Source: Lepidostoma basale | Lineage: Eukaryota; Arthropoda; Insecta; Trichoptera; Lepidostomatidae | Assembly (NCBI GenBank): GCA_022606425.2 | Contig: JAHDVF020000527.1 | Coordinates: 806,001 to 870,000 of the forward strand | Direction of reading: 5' to 3' | Length of the DNA stretch: 64,000 nt | Part shown: one piece after another, positions 39,760-50,351 of the stretch | How the letters are laid out: each line of letters opens with the position of its first letter | Numbering within the stretch: position 1 is the stretch's first letter | The notes under the pieces: generated by a model | Seen by the model: the letters and a program-made list of their open reading frames with translations, nothing else | Databases searched by the model: none | What the model was told of the DNA's origin: nothing | Program-made: the position numbers and the translations under genes

Positions 39760-39990
39760 ATACGACGGCTTTGACTTTCACCCCAAAGGTCCTGGGTTCG
39801 ATTCCCGGCGATGGCAGTGTGATTGTCACACTGTCTTTGGTCTGATGTAGAATTCACGTGACAATCAAATGATAGATTAGCTACCTATCACATGTCACCA
39901 GAATTAATATGATAGCTATACCCTTAACATCGATTTGGCTAGGGCTGTAAAGATGTAAAGAGCGATTCAACAAAATAATAATAATAATAA
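39760..39990 (+). mobile_element. SINE-T, best-preserved copy
   Basis: B box GGTTCGATTCC matches consensus exactly (39,795-39,805). The body has CACTGTCTTTGGTCTGATGT, ATTCACGTGACAATCAAATG and ATCGATTTGGCTAGGGCTGT, ending in (AATAAT)n. The A-box half is disturbed (TACGACGGCTTTGACTTTC). Confidence 0.75.
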
Positions 39991-40232
39991 CAGTATTATT
40001 AAAAACATAAATATATATATATATTTTATTTATATTTCATGACACATTTTAAATGCTTAGAACCATTTAATCGCCTATTGCATATTTACGTTATTTAACG
40101 ATGAAAGGTTATATAGAAACATGTATATGTTTAAAAATATTTTCCCCGGAAAATATATCGCTAAATGATTCAATATTTAGAATGCGAGGAATATTGATTT
40201 TACTGAAAACATTGAAATAAGACACCCTTTAA
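39991..40232. other. unassigned AT-rich stretch
   Basis: Begins with an ATATATATATAT run after the SINE tail. Nothing else recognised. Confidence 0.3.
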
Positions 40233-40580
40233 TAACTTACTAAGCATCATGCCGTCTAACGGGAGGGATAGGTAGAAATAATGGACCACCACACTGTTCA
40301 TTACTGATATATTTTTCTTGATTCCTCACCATTCATACATAGTTTCGTGCACGCACGTAGATTTTTCAGATAGCCGATATTTAATATTTGATTGATTTGA
40401 TTCTGTCACATATTCCTAAGTCCTTCTCTATTTCTAGTTTCGTTTGCGTCGTTAACATATACTTTCTTTACCATTCCTTCTTCAATCATTATTTCACGGA
40501 TCCAAACCATCCTAATGATACTTTCATTATTTTGTTCATATTATAACACTTTCATTTGCACTGCATTCACTTCTTATATA
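40233..40580 (-). mobile_element. RTE1 end, decayed
   Basis: Antisense CTTACTAAGCATCATGCCGT, then CATTCATACATAGTTTCGTG and ACGTTAACATATACTTTCTT-like blocks. Many substitutions; an old copy. Confidence 0.6.
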
Positions 40581-40587
40581 TTAGCAT

Positions 40588-41093
40588 TAAACTAACTAAC
40601 CATCAGGGGTATAGGCAGAGAGGATAGACTGCCATAATGCCCAAACACCTCTTTAGCGTCCTTTACATTCATACATCGTAACATGTACGCTCGTCGAGTT
40701 TTCCGACTTCGAATGTGATTACCTTTTAGCATTTGATTCATTTGTTTACCCCATGCTTTTCTTAGTCTTCCACGGCTTTTTATTTCCGCTTACACTGCTT
40801 GTATAGAACACTTTAACAATTATTCTCTCCTCCTTTCGTTCCATATGTACAAACCATCTCAGAGATCCTTTTTAATTTTACTTACGAAGCAATGACCTGC
40901 ATTACATTCTTCTTTATTTCGTCAATCGGTATTCTGTCACATATCGTTTTCTTATACATTTTTCTCAGTGATCTCACATCAACGATATTTATCCTACTTT
41001 CATTTAACACTATATCATCTACAGATTTAACACATTTATATTGCATTAATTCTACTTTCCAGCTCCATACTTCACTTCCATACGTTCTTCTTG
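40588..41093 (-). mobile_element. RTE2 end, decayed
   Basis: TTAG-type tail (ACTAACTAACC at 40,591-40,601), lacking part of the CCCCGGAGGGG block, then RTE2 sequence to a degenerate copy of the YGSE region (TACTTCACTTCCATACGTTC). Frames are broken. Confidence 0.6.
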
Positions 41094-41228
41094 TTCTTCT
41101 TATTCTTTGAGACCTTTGGTCTATTCCTGTTATCAGGCTGGTCCCTCTTGGGAGATTGACTCCCAGCTACCCCTGCTTCTCTTTGGAGGTCTTCCGGAGG
41201 GACGATAGCCAGTAAGAATCTGTTGCGT
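41094..41228 (-). mobile_element. RTE5-like end fragment
   Basis: (GAA)n tail as TTCTTGTTCTTCTTATTCTT, then antisense TTGGGAGATTGACTCCCAGC and GGAGGTCTTCCGGAGGGACG, the RPSGRPPKR-type motif of the RTE5 group. It interrupts or abuts RTE2. Confidence 0.55.
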
Positions 41229-41289
41229 CACAACGTGTGGGATTCTGGAGCTACATTCAATAAACAATAAGCAAAAGCGTCTCATTATG

Positions 41290-41612
41290 GTTATGACAGA
41301 ATCTCAAATGTTGATATCAGAAAGGAATGTAGAGCGGAAGAAGGTATTATGAACAAAATTATGAAAGGATCGGTTTGGACATATGGAACGCATGTATGGA
41401 GAAATAATGGTTAAGAAAGTATACGTTCATGATGTAAATGGGGTACGAAGTCGAGTTAATCATATTTTAATGGTTGGTCGTGTTAGAAGTCGGAGGAATC
41501 GACGTGCGTATATGACTCGTTGCATGAATGTGGAGGAAGCTAGTGAGGTTTGCCAGGATAGAGTAGTGTGGCGGTCCATTCTCTCTGCCTAAACGGCGTG
41601 ATGGTTTGTTTG
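41290..41612 (+). mobile_element. RTE2 end, plus strand
   Basis: Frames include MERMYGEIMVKKVYVHDVNG, HILMVGRVRSRRNRRAYMTR, CMNVEEASEVCQDR and a short SILSA before TAA. The end reads AACGGCGTGATGGTTTGTTT with TTTG repeats replacing TTAG. The RGRPRKTWHD segment is deleted. Confidence 0.7.
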
Positions 41613-42124
41613 TTTGTCTCATTATGGGTTGCAAATATTATTGAATACGCAGGCGTCATGGCAGAATCCTTCCTTTACAAAATCAAGCGTCTGCATTGAT
41701 CTCGCGTCTTATGTAGCACACACGTCATTACAATCTCCGGCTGTAGTGGCGGCTGTATATGTGCAGCCTCCGAGTTTGTTACATCTGAGAACACAAACGG
41801 AAGAATAGGACCGCGTCCGATTGATCTCCGCCGCCAGATAAGATCTCCCATATATCTGTGGTGCGCGGTGTGCCCGGCTAGTAGAATTCCTTGCTCGTTC
41901 TACCGAATATCATTGGCTACCGGTTTTAATTCAATACCGATTCTAACAAAGGTTACTCTTTCATTGGGCGAATGGCGTAGCTCTTAACCACAGGCTCCCA
42001 AAAGTGCTAGGTGCTAGAACAATTCAAGGGGCGCTAACAGCATCTCACTCTACCTTTATTATTGGGCGTGACGAAATAATAATAAAAAAATCAAGAAATT
42101 TGTTTTCTTTCTAGAACAATCGTG
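41613..42124. other. unassigned, higher GC
   Basis: 41,690-42,060 is unusually GC-rich for this window (CGGCTGTAGTGGCGGCTGTA; CAGATAAGATCTCCC), with a 64-codon frame that lacks recognisable motifs or splice sites. Could be old unique sequence. Confidence 0.3.
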
Positions 42125-42312
42125 TATAGCTCCATATGAAATATTTAATATGAATGAAAACGTCTGTTTTCTAGAAGTTTTACCACATTTTATGAGAATA
42201 ACATATTTCGCCAACCCAAGTTATTAACATATTTAATAATCCCTTAAATAGGTAAAACATGTCGTAACCATAAAATATAATAAGAGTTCTAGAAGACAAA
42301 AGTTTTAATAGT
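42125..42312. mobile_element. HH-D palindrome
   Basis: GAATGAAAACGTCTGTTTTC left and AGTTCTAGAAGACAAAAGTT right. The centre is TTTAATAATCCCTTAAATAG with GTAAAACATGTCGTAACC, a damaged core. Confidence 0.6.
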
Positions 42313-42424
42313 AATCGAGAAATACGCTTTTTTATTTCATATTTCAAAAAAAGACAGATATATTAGGAAATATGTATTAATGCTATAATATATTTCTTTT
42401 AAATATTGGTTAAAATGTATATTT

Positions 42425-42560
42425 AATTTAAATCCACTGATGTTGTATGTCTTCGACCGGTTTCGGCAGCTCGTTGCCATTTTCTGGGATGCCATCTTCA
42501 CCAGAAGATAACATCCAGCTGCTTTATCTGGTCGAAGACACAAAACATCAGTGGATATTA
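42425..42560. repeat. HH-E palindrome
   Basis: Arms ATCCACTGATG...GTCTTCGACC and GGTCGAAGACACAAAACATC (inverse). Minus motif: ATGGCAACGAGCTGCCGAAA then CCGGTCGAAGAC; plus motif: CAGAAGATAAC...GGTCGAAGAC. The plus half shows CAGAAGA where CTGANGA would be expected (U4 to A). Confidence 0.6.
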
Positions 42561-42659
42561 ACTATATACATTTTGAAAAGATTTTTCATAAAAAATATAT
42601 TTTTCTATTTACAATGAACATCTACCATGAAGTTTCAAATAATTATTTCACATCATATT

Positions 42660-42865
42660 GAATAATTGATACTAATGAAAACGTCTGTTTTCTACAAGTT
42701 TGACAATATTTTATGGGAGCGACAAGTTTCGCATAAGCCATAATGTCTTCACTTAATATTGCTTTAGTTGTCACTCTTGTAAAATAAATTAGAACTTCTA
42801 TTAAACGTACGTTTTCATCAAAATTAAATATTTAATATGGAGTATTACTTCAATTTATAATAGTT
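42660..42865. mobile_element. HH-D palindrome
   Basis: AATGAAAACGTCTGTTTTC with GGGAGCGACAAGTTTCGCAT left; GTACGTTTTCATCAAAATTA and TTTAATATGGAGTATTACTT right. The right-arm ribozyme block is eroded. Confidence 0.55.
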
Positions 42866-43599
42866 CTTAATAAGCAGTCCACAAACTTTACGTGTTTAAT
42901 TATAAAAATATTTAATTGAACATCTTAAGAAAATTTTTGGCAATATCAAAAGCTTAACGTGAACTTTGAAAATCGTAATAAATCAACCAACTTAACTCTC
43001 TGAAGACGCGAACTCCATAATAACTGTTACTTTCACAAACCGTTCAGTGGTCAAGTCTGTTAACCAATGTTTAACCCTTACAGCTTCTATGTCCACACGT
43101 TGTGGCCATTGGGTTTTTCCCACCAACTCCTATGTCCACTACGTTTGGCCATTTTTTTTATGAACATCAAATAGGGTTTTGCTATTCTACATCTATATAT
43201 ATTATGTAAGAATCAAATGAATACTCTAGAAATATTTATGAAAACTTACTTACTATGAACTTTTATGAAAAAAACTTGGAGCCCAAAGCTTTAAAAGAAA
43301 ATTTTGACTGGCGAGCAAGTTAACTATTTCCAGGTTGCATTGGAAGATAAGTGCAAGTAATTAAATTTGATACCATCAACATGAATAAAATCGATTTTTG
43401 CGGAGCTACGCTTTATTTTTCTTTTGAAAACGTGGCTCCAAACTGACAAAAGTTTAGGAACCCGTGTTCTAAATATAAGAATACCTAGCAACTAGGAGCA
43501 AATATAATATGTAAAGAAGATACATCAAAACCTAATGAATTTAATTTAATTTAAATTTTTATAATTAATGAGTTTCAGTGTTGCTACGAAAAGTGAAGT
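42866..43599. other. unassigned stretch
   Basis: 43,070-43,165 has two imperfect direct copies of CTATGTCCAC(A/T)ACGTT(G/T)GGCCAT, just after TTTAACCCTTACAGC. The TTAACCCTTA start recalls the TTAA-flanked ends at 57,736, but no second end was found. Confidence 0.35.
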
Positions 43600-43882
43600 T
43601 TACCAATAGTCTACAGATAAGAAGAGATGGGTGGACACTTACCCATTTCTTCAGACTTCTTTGAGAACTCCGTTATCTTGGAGGCTATCCATCTTTATGT
43701 TCAGATGGACAGCGTCAGCACAGACTGTTCTATTTCCCAGCACGCCATCAACCTGCCATCATCATGCGTTCTGGTATTATATATTTTTTATGTTTTACCT
43801 GTTCTTAAAAGATGCCTCAAACTATAATTGTTGTTTGTAATATCTTTTGAGAAAATAAACTGATTTGATTTGATTTGACAAG
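43600..43882 (+). mobile_element. JOCK non-LTR 3' end with internal deletion
   Basis: AGAAGAGATGGGTGGACACT to TTCTTCAGACTTCTTTGAGA, then jumps to the 3' untranslated part (TTTTACCTGTTCTTAAAAGA) and a (GATTT)n tail. Confidence 0.65.
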
Positions 43883-43934
43883 TTTCTTTAATTAATGGAA
43901 TTATAGAAGTCGATGCTGTGATAATTATGACAAA

Positions 43935-44275
43935 TTATTTCATTAATACTAATGAAAAAGTCTGTTTTCTAAAAAAATTATTATATTATATAATATTGAA
44001 TGTGAATGATTTGGTTCGCCTGTCTAAAGCATTTTCAAATATTAATTAAACTATTGATACTGCTATAAACAGACAAAACATGTCATTAACGTAAAATATG
44101 ATAAAACTTCTATAAAACAGACGTTTTCATTTGAATCAATTATTTAATATGTAGTTTTACACCATTGTTCAAGAAACAATAAACAAAACATGTCATTTGA
44201 AAAATGACGACATTATGAAATTTGACAATGCCTTAGCAAGGTGAAACACGTTTTTATTCAAATTAAGTATCTAAT
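43935..44275 (+). mobile_element. HH-D palindrome plus extra half
   Basis: Left arm AATGAAAAAGTCTGTTTTCT; right arm AAACAGACGTTTTCATTTGA, then ATGTAGTTTTACACCATTGT. A second partial unit at 44,190-44,255 reads TTTGACAATGCCTTAGCAAG, GTGAAACACG: core TTGACAA (U3, A8). Confidence 0.6.
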
Positions 44276-44764
44276 GAATTTTTTTTTTAAATGATATAAT
44301 ATATAATTTTCTTATTTTTAAAAGTGATTAGGCTAGTTTCGCTTCTGGTTCTCCCATGTGTGCCACAAGAACATGTTTATAATGTGTTATTGTATGTATT
44401 ATACATGGACAGGTCACAAGTTATCTCTGAGATCTCCTAACGCTATGTCCGCTGGTGTCTGCGGGCATGGCGTTGAGATGATTTCCAGTTTGCCAAGTCT
44501 ATAAAAACGAATACTTCACAAATAATAGAAATTCATTATTATTTCGGAAAGGTATTAAAAGAAAGTCAATATAACAATAAGAATCCATAGAATATTATTC
44601 AAAACCATCTGCATTTTCCTGGAGATTTCCTGGACTTTCAAATTATAGAGTTTTTTTTCCTTTATTATTATTATGGGTATATTAATATTTTTTTGAATAT
44701 CAATAATTATTTTCCAGATTAATTAATAATTATTTTATTTATTGACGAATATTGACGTAAAACT
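44276..44764. other. unassigned stretch
   Basis: 44,330-44,490 is GC-richer (CATGGCGTTGAGATGATTTC). Nothing recognised. 44,695-44,750 is a TTAATAATTA-rich imperfect palindrome. Confidence 0.3.
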
Positions 44765-44945
44765 CCATATTAAATAATTAATACGAATGAATGCTTCGGT
44801 TTTATAGAAGTTTTATTATATTAAATGAGAATGACATGTTTAGCCTTACTAAGGTATTATCAAATATGTACATTCGATAATACCTTAGTAAGTTGAAACA
44901 TGTCTTTCCCATAAAATATAATAAAACTTCTAGAAATTAATCGTA
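44765..44945. mobile_element. HH-D palindrome, well preserved
   Basis: Left arm, read on minus: TTTGATAATACCTTAGTAAG, GCTAAACATGTCATTCTC. Right arm, plus: TTCGATAATACCTTAGTAAG, TTGAAACATGTCTTTCCC. Stem II CCTT/AAGG with AGT loop is intact in both. Outer arms AATACGAATGAATGC and CTTCTAGAAATTAATCGTAT. Confidence 0.7.
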
Positions 44946-45024
44946 TAAATTACCAATTAATAAATTATTATTATTAATTACCTATTAATACCTATTAATT
45001 TATTTAGAAAAAATATTCAATTTT

Positions 45025-45115
45025 ATTCAACTTGGTCTTCTTGTTCCGATCTGATTCGGCACCTAAAGATGACAGCAGGGTGCGATGCCAATCAGAATTA
45101 GAAGAACAATTGAAA
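45025..45115. repeat. HH-E-like palindrome, decayed
   Basis: TGGTCTTCTTGTTCCGATCTG against AATCAGAATTAGAAGAACAA, with AAAGATGACAGCAGGGTGCG between. GAAA block no longer recognisable. Confidence 0.35.
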
Positions 45116-45297
45116 TAAATGGTAATATTTGTTCTAATTATGTATTTTCATGATGATTTTAAAGTATTTTATCATCATTCAAATAGACATTTGAATGTGT
45201 ATAAGTTATTTTTAAGTATTTGTTAAGATAAGCCGTTCTGTATTTCAAAGTACTCCTAAATATTTTAACATGTGCCCGGTGGAGTCTACATAAGATA

Positions 45298-45535
45298 TTA
45301 ATACAAATAAAAATGTCTATTTTCTAGAAGTTTTTTTATAATTTATGGGAATGAGATATATCGCCTATCTAAGGCATTATTTGATCATGTACATTTGGTA
45401 ATGCTGAAGAAAGACTAACTATGTCATTCCCATAAATTATAATGTGATAAAAGTTCTAGAAAACAGATATTTTTATTCGTATTCATTAAATAATATAGAG
45501 TTTTACATTATTGTTCTAAAAACAATAAATACTCG
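45298..45535. mobile_element. HH-D element with full right end
   Basis: Left AATGTCTATTTTCTAGAAG, GGGAATGAGATATATCGCC; right TTTGGTAATGCTGAAG, TATGTCATTCCC, TTCTAGAAAACAGATATTTT, ATTATTGTTCTAAAAACAAT. Confidence 0.6.
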
Positions 45536-46497
45536 TATATATCTTAAGTGACTATCACTTAAGAGCAATCTGCTCTAAGTCCAAAACAAATCCATTTCTA
45601 AATTCAATCCATTCAAATAAGTTTGAAGCAAGAACATTCGTCTTTACCCGTCTTTCTAATGCTGTAAGCAAAACAACAAAACAACACACCAAAAATACCT
45701 TATTATTTCATTGATTGAAGTTATTATCAGTTTTTGTTTTATTTGATTTGAAAATGGTCTACTTTTCATTACAGTACCCTTTATCGTGTTTAGTTCTGTT
45801 TCATAAAATTTGTTTTACTTCAAAATACGGTAGCAGCCTTCTGTTAAGGTTGATTGAAACCCTTTAAAACGGCGATTCTTTAGAGCATAGGTGGGCCTAG
45901 AGCGGGACGGCGCCCTACAAAGAGCAAAGGGCTATTCAAAAGACCCAAGTACCAGCGCAAAGGTAGTCTTTCATACGATGGGTAACTTTTGTAGCACACT
46001 GAGGATGTGTGGTTAACCCTCTATAATAATTACCTTAAAAGGGTAGCAGCTCCGCCTCGGAGTGTTACCACCATAAATTAGGCGCATTTCAGACCAGATC
46101 AAACATGAAATCATGACGAATACACGTGTTGATAAGTTGGCATTCACCAATGCTTACTCATCATCTAATGCCATGTATCTTTAACAAAAGCAAAGAGGGC
46201 AAATACGAGTACAACTAATTAGTTAGAAATGTTCAAATATTTCATTAAGATAAATATTTCTCCAGATGAAATCTTTCAAACGTGTTAAAAATATACTTCA
46301 ACACTTGGAAAACCGAATTTCATTTTAAAAAAATAAACAGTGTTACAATTCTTAAAAAAAAAACAGATATTCAAATATTATAAAACAGTGTTTTAATTGT
46401 AAAATAAAAAATGTTTTACAAAACAAACAACAAAAAAAACGTTGTTGCTTAACCTTAAAAGGGTGGGAAAATGTTAATACCTCGGCAGCATACTAAC
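45536..46497. other. unassigned, some GC-richer sequence
   Basis: 45,780-46,150 (GGGACGGCGCCCTACAAAG; CAGCTCCGCCTCGGAGTG) is unlike its surroundings. The second contains a CTCCGCCTCGGAG imperfect hairpin. No long frame or partner copy, so I leave it uncalled. Confidence 0.3.
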
Positions 46498-47062
46498 ACA
46501 ATCTTTTGACCCAGATGTAATGATAAAATGCAAAATTGAGGCAGCAAGAGCTACGTTTAATAAAATGGAATCACACTTCTTCAATGATAACATAAACTTG
46601 AAACTCCGCCAGAGAATGATCAAATGCTTTGTGTGGTCTGTTTTATTGTATGGATATGAAACGTGGACCTTAAAAGTCAACTCAATGGAAGCATTTGAAA
46701 TCTATCGCCGAATGCTTAGAATTCCCTGGACAGACATGGTTACCAATACCGAAGTCCTGAGGCGAGCTAGAGTTGACGGGGAACTGTTATCAACTATCAA
46801 GGTTCGAAAGATTTCACATCTGGGTCATATACTACGTGGGGAAAAGCAACACCTTCTCCAACTGATATTGGAGGAGAAAATTAAGTAAAACCCGGAGGTC
46901 CTGGTAGGAGACAGATTTCCTGGTTGCGGAGCGTGAGGGAGTGGACCAGCATCCGAAGTGTGGAGGAGCTGTTTCGAGCGGCGCAGGACAGGGACAGGTT
47001 CGCCGAGGTGATCGCCAACGTTGGGGGACCCGACAGGGCACTTGAAGAAGAAGAAGATATTT
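46498..47062 (+). mobile_element. RTE4 non-LTR end, plus strand
   Basis: An open frame of 122 codons from 46,520: IEAARATFNKMESHF, LRQRMIKCFVWSVLLYGYET, YRRMLRIPWTDMVTN, ISHLGHILRGEKQHLLQLIL. It meets TAA after EEKIK, and another frame continues SWLRSVREWTSIRSVEELFR and VIANVGGPDRA. Tail GAAGAAGAAGA at 47,045-47,056. Longest RTE4 copy here; one frameshift. Confidence 0.8.
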
Positions 47063-47515
47063 AAATAATAATTAAATAAAACGATGTTTTTTAACTACTT
47101 CCACTTTTGTCTTTATTTAGACAGCGACCGGTTTCGCCAGGCTCACTGGCATCGACAGACTGGTAACACTATTGTAAACTTAGTCCTTTATATACATTCA
47201 GATCAGGGGTGGTAAACATGATTCTGTACAAAAATAGTCTTCAAATATTTATGTAAAATTTTCTGAATTTAACTATTGGTATTACAGGTATTCTTGGAGG
47301 TTCGTATTTAATACAATGGGTTTTAATTTTTATTATCTCTTACATATTCATATATAATGTTTGAAAAAATGGTAATTTTGTTTTAATTATTACTGAATTC
47401 AGCGGCGAAACCGGTAGCTGTCTAAATAAAGACAAAAGTGGAAGTAGTTAAAAAACATCGTTTTATTTAATTATTATTTAAAATGAACTTCCATCAAGAG
47501 ATTTCAGTAAAATCA
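47058..47515. mobile_element. HH-F inverted-pair element
   Basis: Arms TAAAACGATGTTTTTTAACT...GTCTTTATTTAGACAGC (left) and GCTGTCTAAATAAAGAC...AACATCGTTTTATTTA (right). The left arm has a full motif on minus (47,119-47,160), the right arm only its 3' half (CGGCGAAACCGGTAGCTG). About 240 bases between the arms are non-coding. It begins right at the RTE4 tail. Confidence 0.65.
47119..47160 (-). ncRNA. hammerhead-like motif, family HH-F
   Basis: CTGTCGA, T, stem II GCCAG/CTGGC around a four-base loop, GAAAC, CGGTC, GCTGTC on minus. Position 6 is U instead of A; the rest fits. The CCGG stem III region is shared with HH-E. Confidence 0.5.
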
Positions 47516-48249
47516 GAAGATATTTAATTTTGGAAAACTTTTAACTTGTCTTATTTCGTATTTTTCGTACCATAAACGTTATACTTTTTAATTTTCATTA
47601 TAATAATGTTAATTACGTGTAACATTTAAAGAAACACACAAATGTCACCCTTGACGAAATAACAATAGGCAATTAAATTAACGCAAGCAACTGTTTTAAT
47701 GAAACATATGAATTCTACATTCTCATAATAATTAAAGTATGTTACTTTATACACTTTAAAATACCTCCTGCGTAGGGCCGGCTAGCGGACTTTCATAGTT
47801 TTAAATAAAATAAAAACTCTTCGTGTTTAATCATAAGTGGTAATTATAATAGAAGCCAATATAATAGAAGCCACTTGCATGACTGTTTCATAAGCACAAT
47901 ATAAGAACAATTTGTCTTCAAATATTTTTGTGAATGTATACTTATACTTGTATACGAAATCCTGGATATTCACCAAAGGGTGGTTAATTCACAAAAATAT
48001 TTGTAATCATTCTGGTCACTTCTTTGGCATATAGAATGGAATAATACTCCTGGCGGCTTCTAACAATACGTTAATAGGCGACAGCCTTCGCATTGTGTTA
48101 ATAAGGTAGTTTGCTAAATGCTGAAAATCATTCTCCATAGATGGCGTTAGTGGGTTAATCTTGAAAAGATTCACTAGTGAAATCAAATCTAAATAGATGG
48201 CCAATTAACGTGAAGATAGATATGGTATGAAGTATAATATTTATACAGC
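47516..48249. other. unassigned AT-rich stretch
   Basis: No gene. A 62-codon minus frame at 48,016-48,204 lacks motifs I recognise. Confidence 0.3.
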
Positions 48250-48425
48250 TTCCAAAATTTGTCATGCATGATCATAATAACAAAGGTGGAATGGGGAATG
48301 TTGTAATTACATAAAGCGTGCGCTTAACCCAACCAATGACAGGTCATAAGTCCTGTAAACACCTTGATCATCCATATTCAGTTTCCAGTTTGCGTCTTCG
48401 TCTCTATTGAGATACAATTAAATTT
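48250..48425 (+). repeat. RepM dispersed repeat
   Basis: Near-complete from CTTCCAAAATTTGTCATGC to TCTCTATTGAGATACAATTA; carries the GTGCGCTTAACCC variant also seen at 6,042. Confidence 0.75.
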
Positions 48426-48749
48426 GAATTTGTCTTCAATTTTAATTACAATTCCGTGGTTAAATAATATTTCTTAGTCTCAATTCAACCACACTTTGAG
48501 GTTAGAATTTTTAAATTTATAATTTTAAAAATATATTTGAAATATAAACATATTGCATTTTATCACGGAATGGTTATTATAATTAAAGACTCTTTTGAAG
48601 CTTGGGTACAAACGAAACTAGTTTAACTACCTAATTATTTTACATGTATAATGTATTTTATTATTATATTTTGTATTTTATTTATATTTATATATTATAT
48701 TCAATATGTCTAACTGTTCATTTGAGAATTTTTAATCGTATAAAATATC
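48426..48749. other. unassigned AT-rich stretch
   Basis: Nothing recognised besides TTATATTTA-type low complexity. Confidence 0.3.
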
Positions 48750-48985
48750 TAATAGCAGTAGGCAGAGAAGACGATTATGGAGGGACCATATCAAGAAAGT
48801 GGATCCAGCAAGAAATCTTAATATCGTGATGCACGAGACTCCAGAGGGCCGTCGACCACCAGGACGACAACCAAAGAGATGCAGAGAAGGCTGGTCATCT
48901 TCATCACAGGAAGAAAGTTGATATCATGCATAAACAGATCCCAAAATCTACAATCAGAAGAAGAAGAAAATATCCAATCATTACT
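48750..48985 (+). mobile_element. RTE10 non-LTR end
   Basis: Frames give RRLWRDHIKKVDPARNL and HETPEGRRPPGRQPKRC, the basic GRPPKR-type end of the RTE connection domain; tail AGAAGAAGAAGAAAAT. Confidence 0.55.
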
Positions 48986-49334
48986 CATACTCGGCGAAAT
49001 AGTTAGAGAAGATGGGCCTCTAGATTGTTATATTCTGAAGTCATTTCAATTTCCTACATATAGTGACATGCACACTCGTTGATTTTTCGACTTCAACAAT
49101 CCCGTTTTTTGTCACTAATTCATCTGGTTATGTATTCCTTGGTCCTCATTGATTTGTTTTTCTATTAACACTAATTTATCGTAACATTGATGTTGGACGA
49201 AAGAGACAGAAGAGTAATATGAATGTAATTTAAACTTATTTTATATAAATTTTGAACATTCTTCGCTTATCTCTTCGTTTATTTTCAATCCCAACATTCA
49301 TTCCATGTCTTGATCCAATTTCTTTCAATAAATT
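48986..49334 (-). other. decayed RTE1/2-like DNA
   Basis: 49,060-49,200 (CATGCACACTCGTTGATTTT; TCATCTGGTTATGTATTCCT) is a heavily mutated antisense RTE1/RTE2 segment. The rest is unassigned. Confidence 0.35.
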
Positions 49335-49745
49335 TCTGAGGTATCTCTACATGAGGGAGTATGGTATTTATCCGTAGTTCTATCCCACGGCATTTCTTTT
49401 GGGAATGATCGGGACCAATTCTCTGCAGCTTCGAATCCCGCCATCTACCGGCCGCCAGAATCAATCTGCCTCTGGTGACACTAGTGGGAAGAGCAATAAG
49501 TTTGCTGAACGCGGTCTCCTCGGAGATCGACGTCTTTCGTCTTGCTGAAGGTACGTTCAGAAGACAAATACTCTCGACTTTAGAAAGTATCTTGTCTTCC
49601 TAATGTCAAACCATATCTAATCCTATCCTGGTATTATGTTGTATGTATATAATATTTTACCTGTACTCAATAGATGCCTTAAACATATATGTACTGTACT
49701 GTTTCTAATGTTTTTTGAGTAAATAAATTGATTTGATTTTATTTG
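49335..49745 (+). mobile_element. JOCK non-LTR 3' end, internally deleted
   Basis: ATTTCTGAGGTATCTCTACA, LLGMIGTNSLQLR-type codons, then a deletion to CGGCCGCCAGAATCAATCTG; ends (GATTT)n. Only 600 bases upstream of the fuller copy, same orientation. Confidence 0.7.
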
Positions 49746-50350
49746 ATATTGCAAACACACGCACAAGTAAAAAACAATTAACTCCACCAGGTGCTTGGAA
49801 AGTTCGCTGTCAAAACGGAATTTGACTTACTCGTAAACTATATACGTAGATAGTATTATAGTTTTGCTTAATATTTATGATAATCGAAACGTCCCCATTT
49901 CATATTATCTAATAGTAATTATTTAAAAATTTGTTGCATGTTTTTTTTTCATATTATGAAAAATTTAATCCATTTCGGTCCTGTATAACTTATGTGAATA
50001 TTTAAATGTCATTGTCAAATATATATAAATACTCCGAACTTCGAATATTGTATTAAGAAAAAGCATATTTTCAAAGTTCACCGAAAACAATTACCGGATC
50101 TGAAATATATACAGAACATCAAATTCAACATGTTTCTGGTAAATAAATATCCTTGCATTCTTAGAAATATCAAGCAAAGTAATTTTTTAAATTTCCCATA
50201 AACCTGAAATAATACCATAATTCTAAGAATCTTCCTTTAACTAAAATCTATAAATTAACGTAGATTATTTTGACTAAAAAGGAAGACAATTCAAACCCTT
50301 TGAAATATAAATATTTCATAATTAATATGAAAGAATGGATAATGCCCTAC
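49746..50350. other. unassigned; HH-D scrap
   Basis: 50,325-50,375 has ATGGATAATGCCCTACAATG, GCGGAACATGTCATTCAC, a single HH-D core block next to the JOCK start. The remainder is AT-rich and unassigned. Confidence 0.35.
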
Positions 50351-50351
50351 A

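Noticed and set aside
41614..41808. 64-codon frame in a GC-rich block
   Set aside because: No recognisable domain and no exon boundaries; composition alone is not sufficient.
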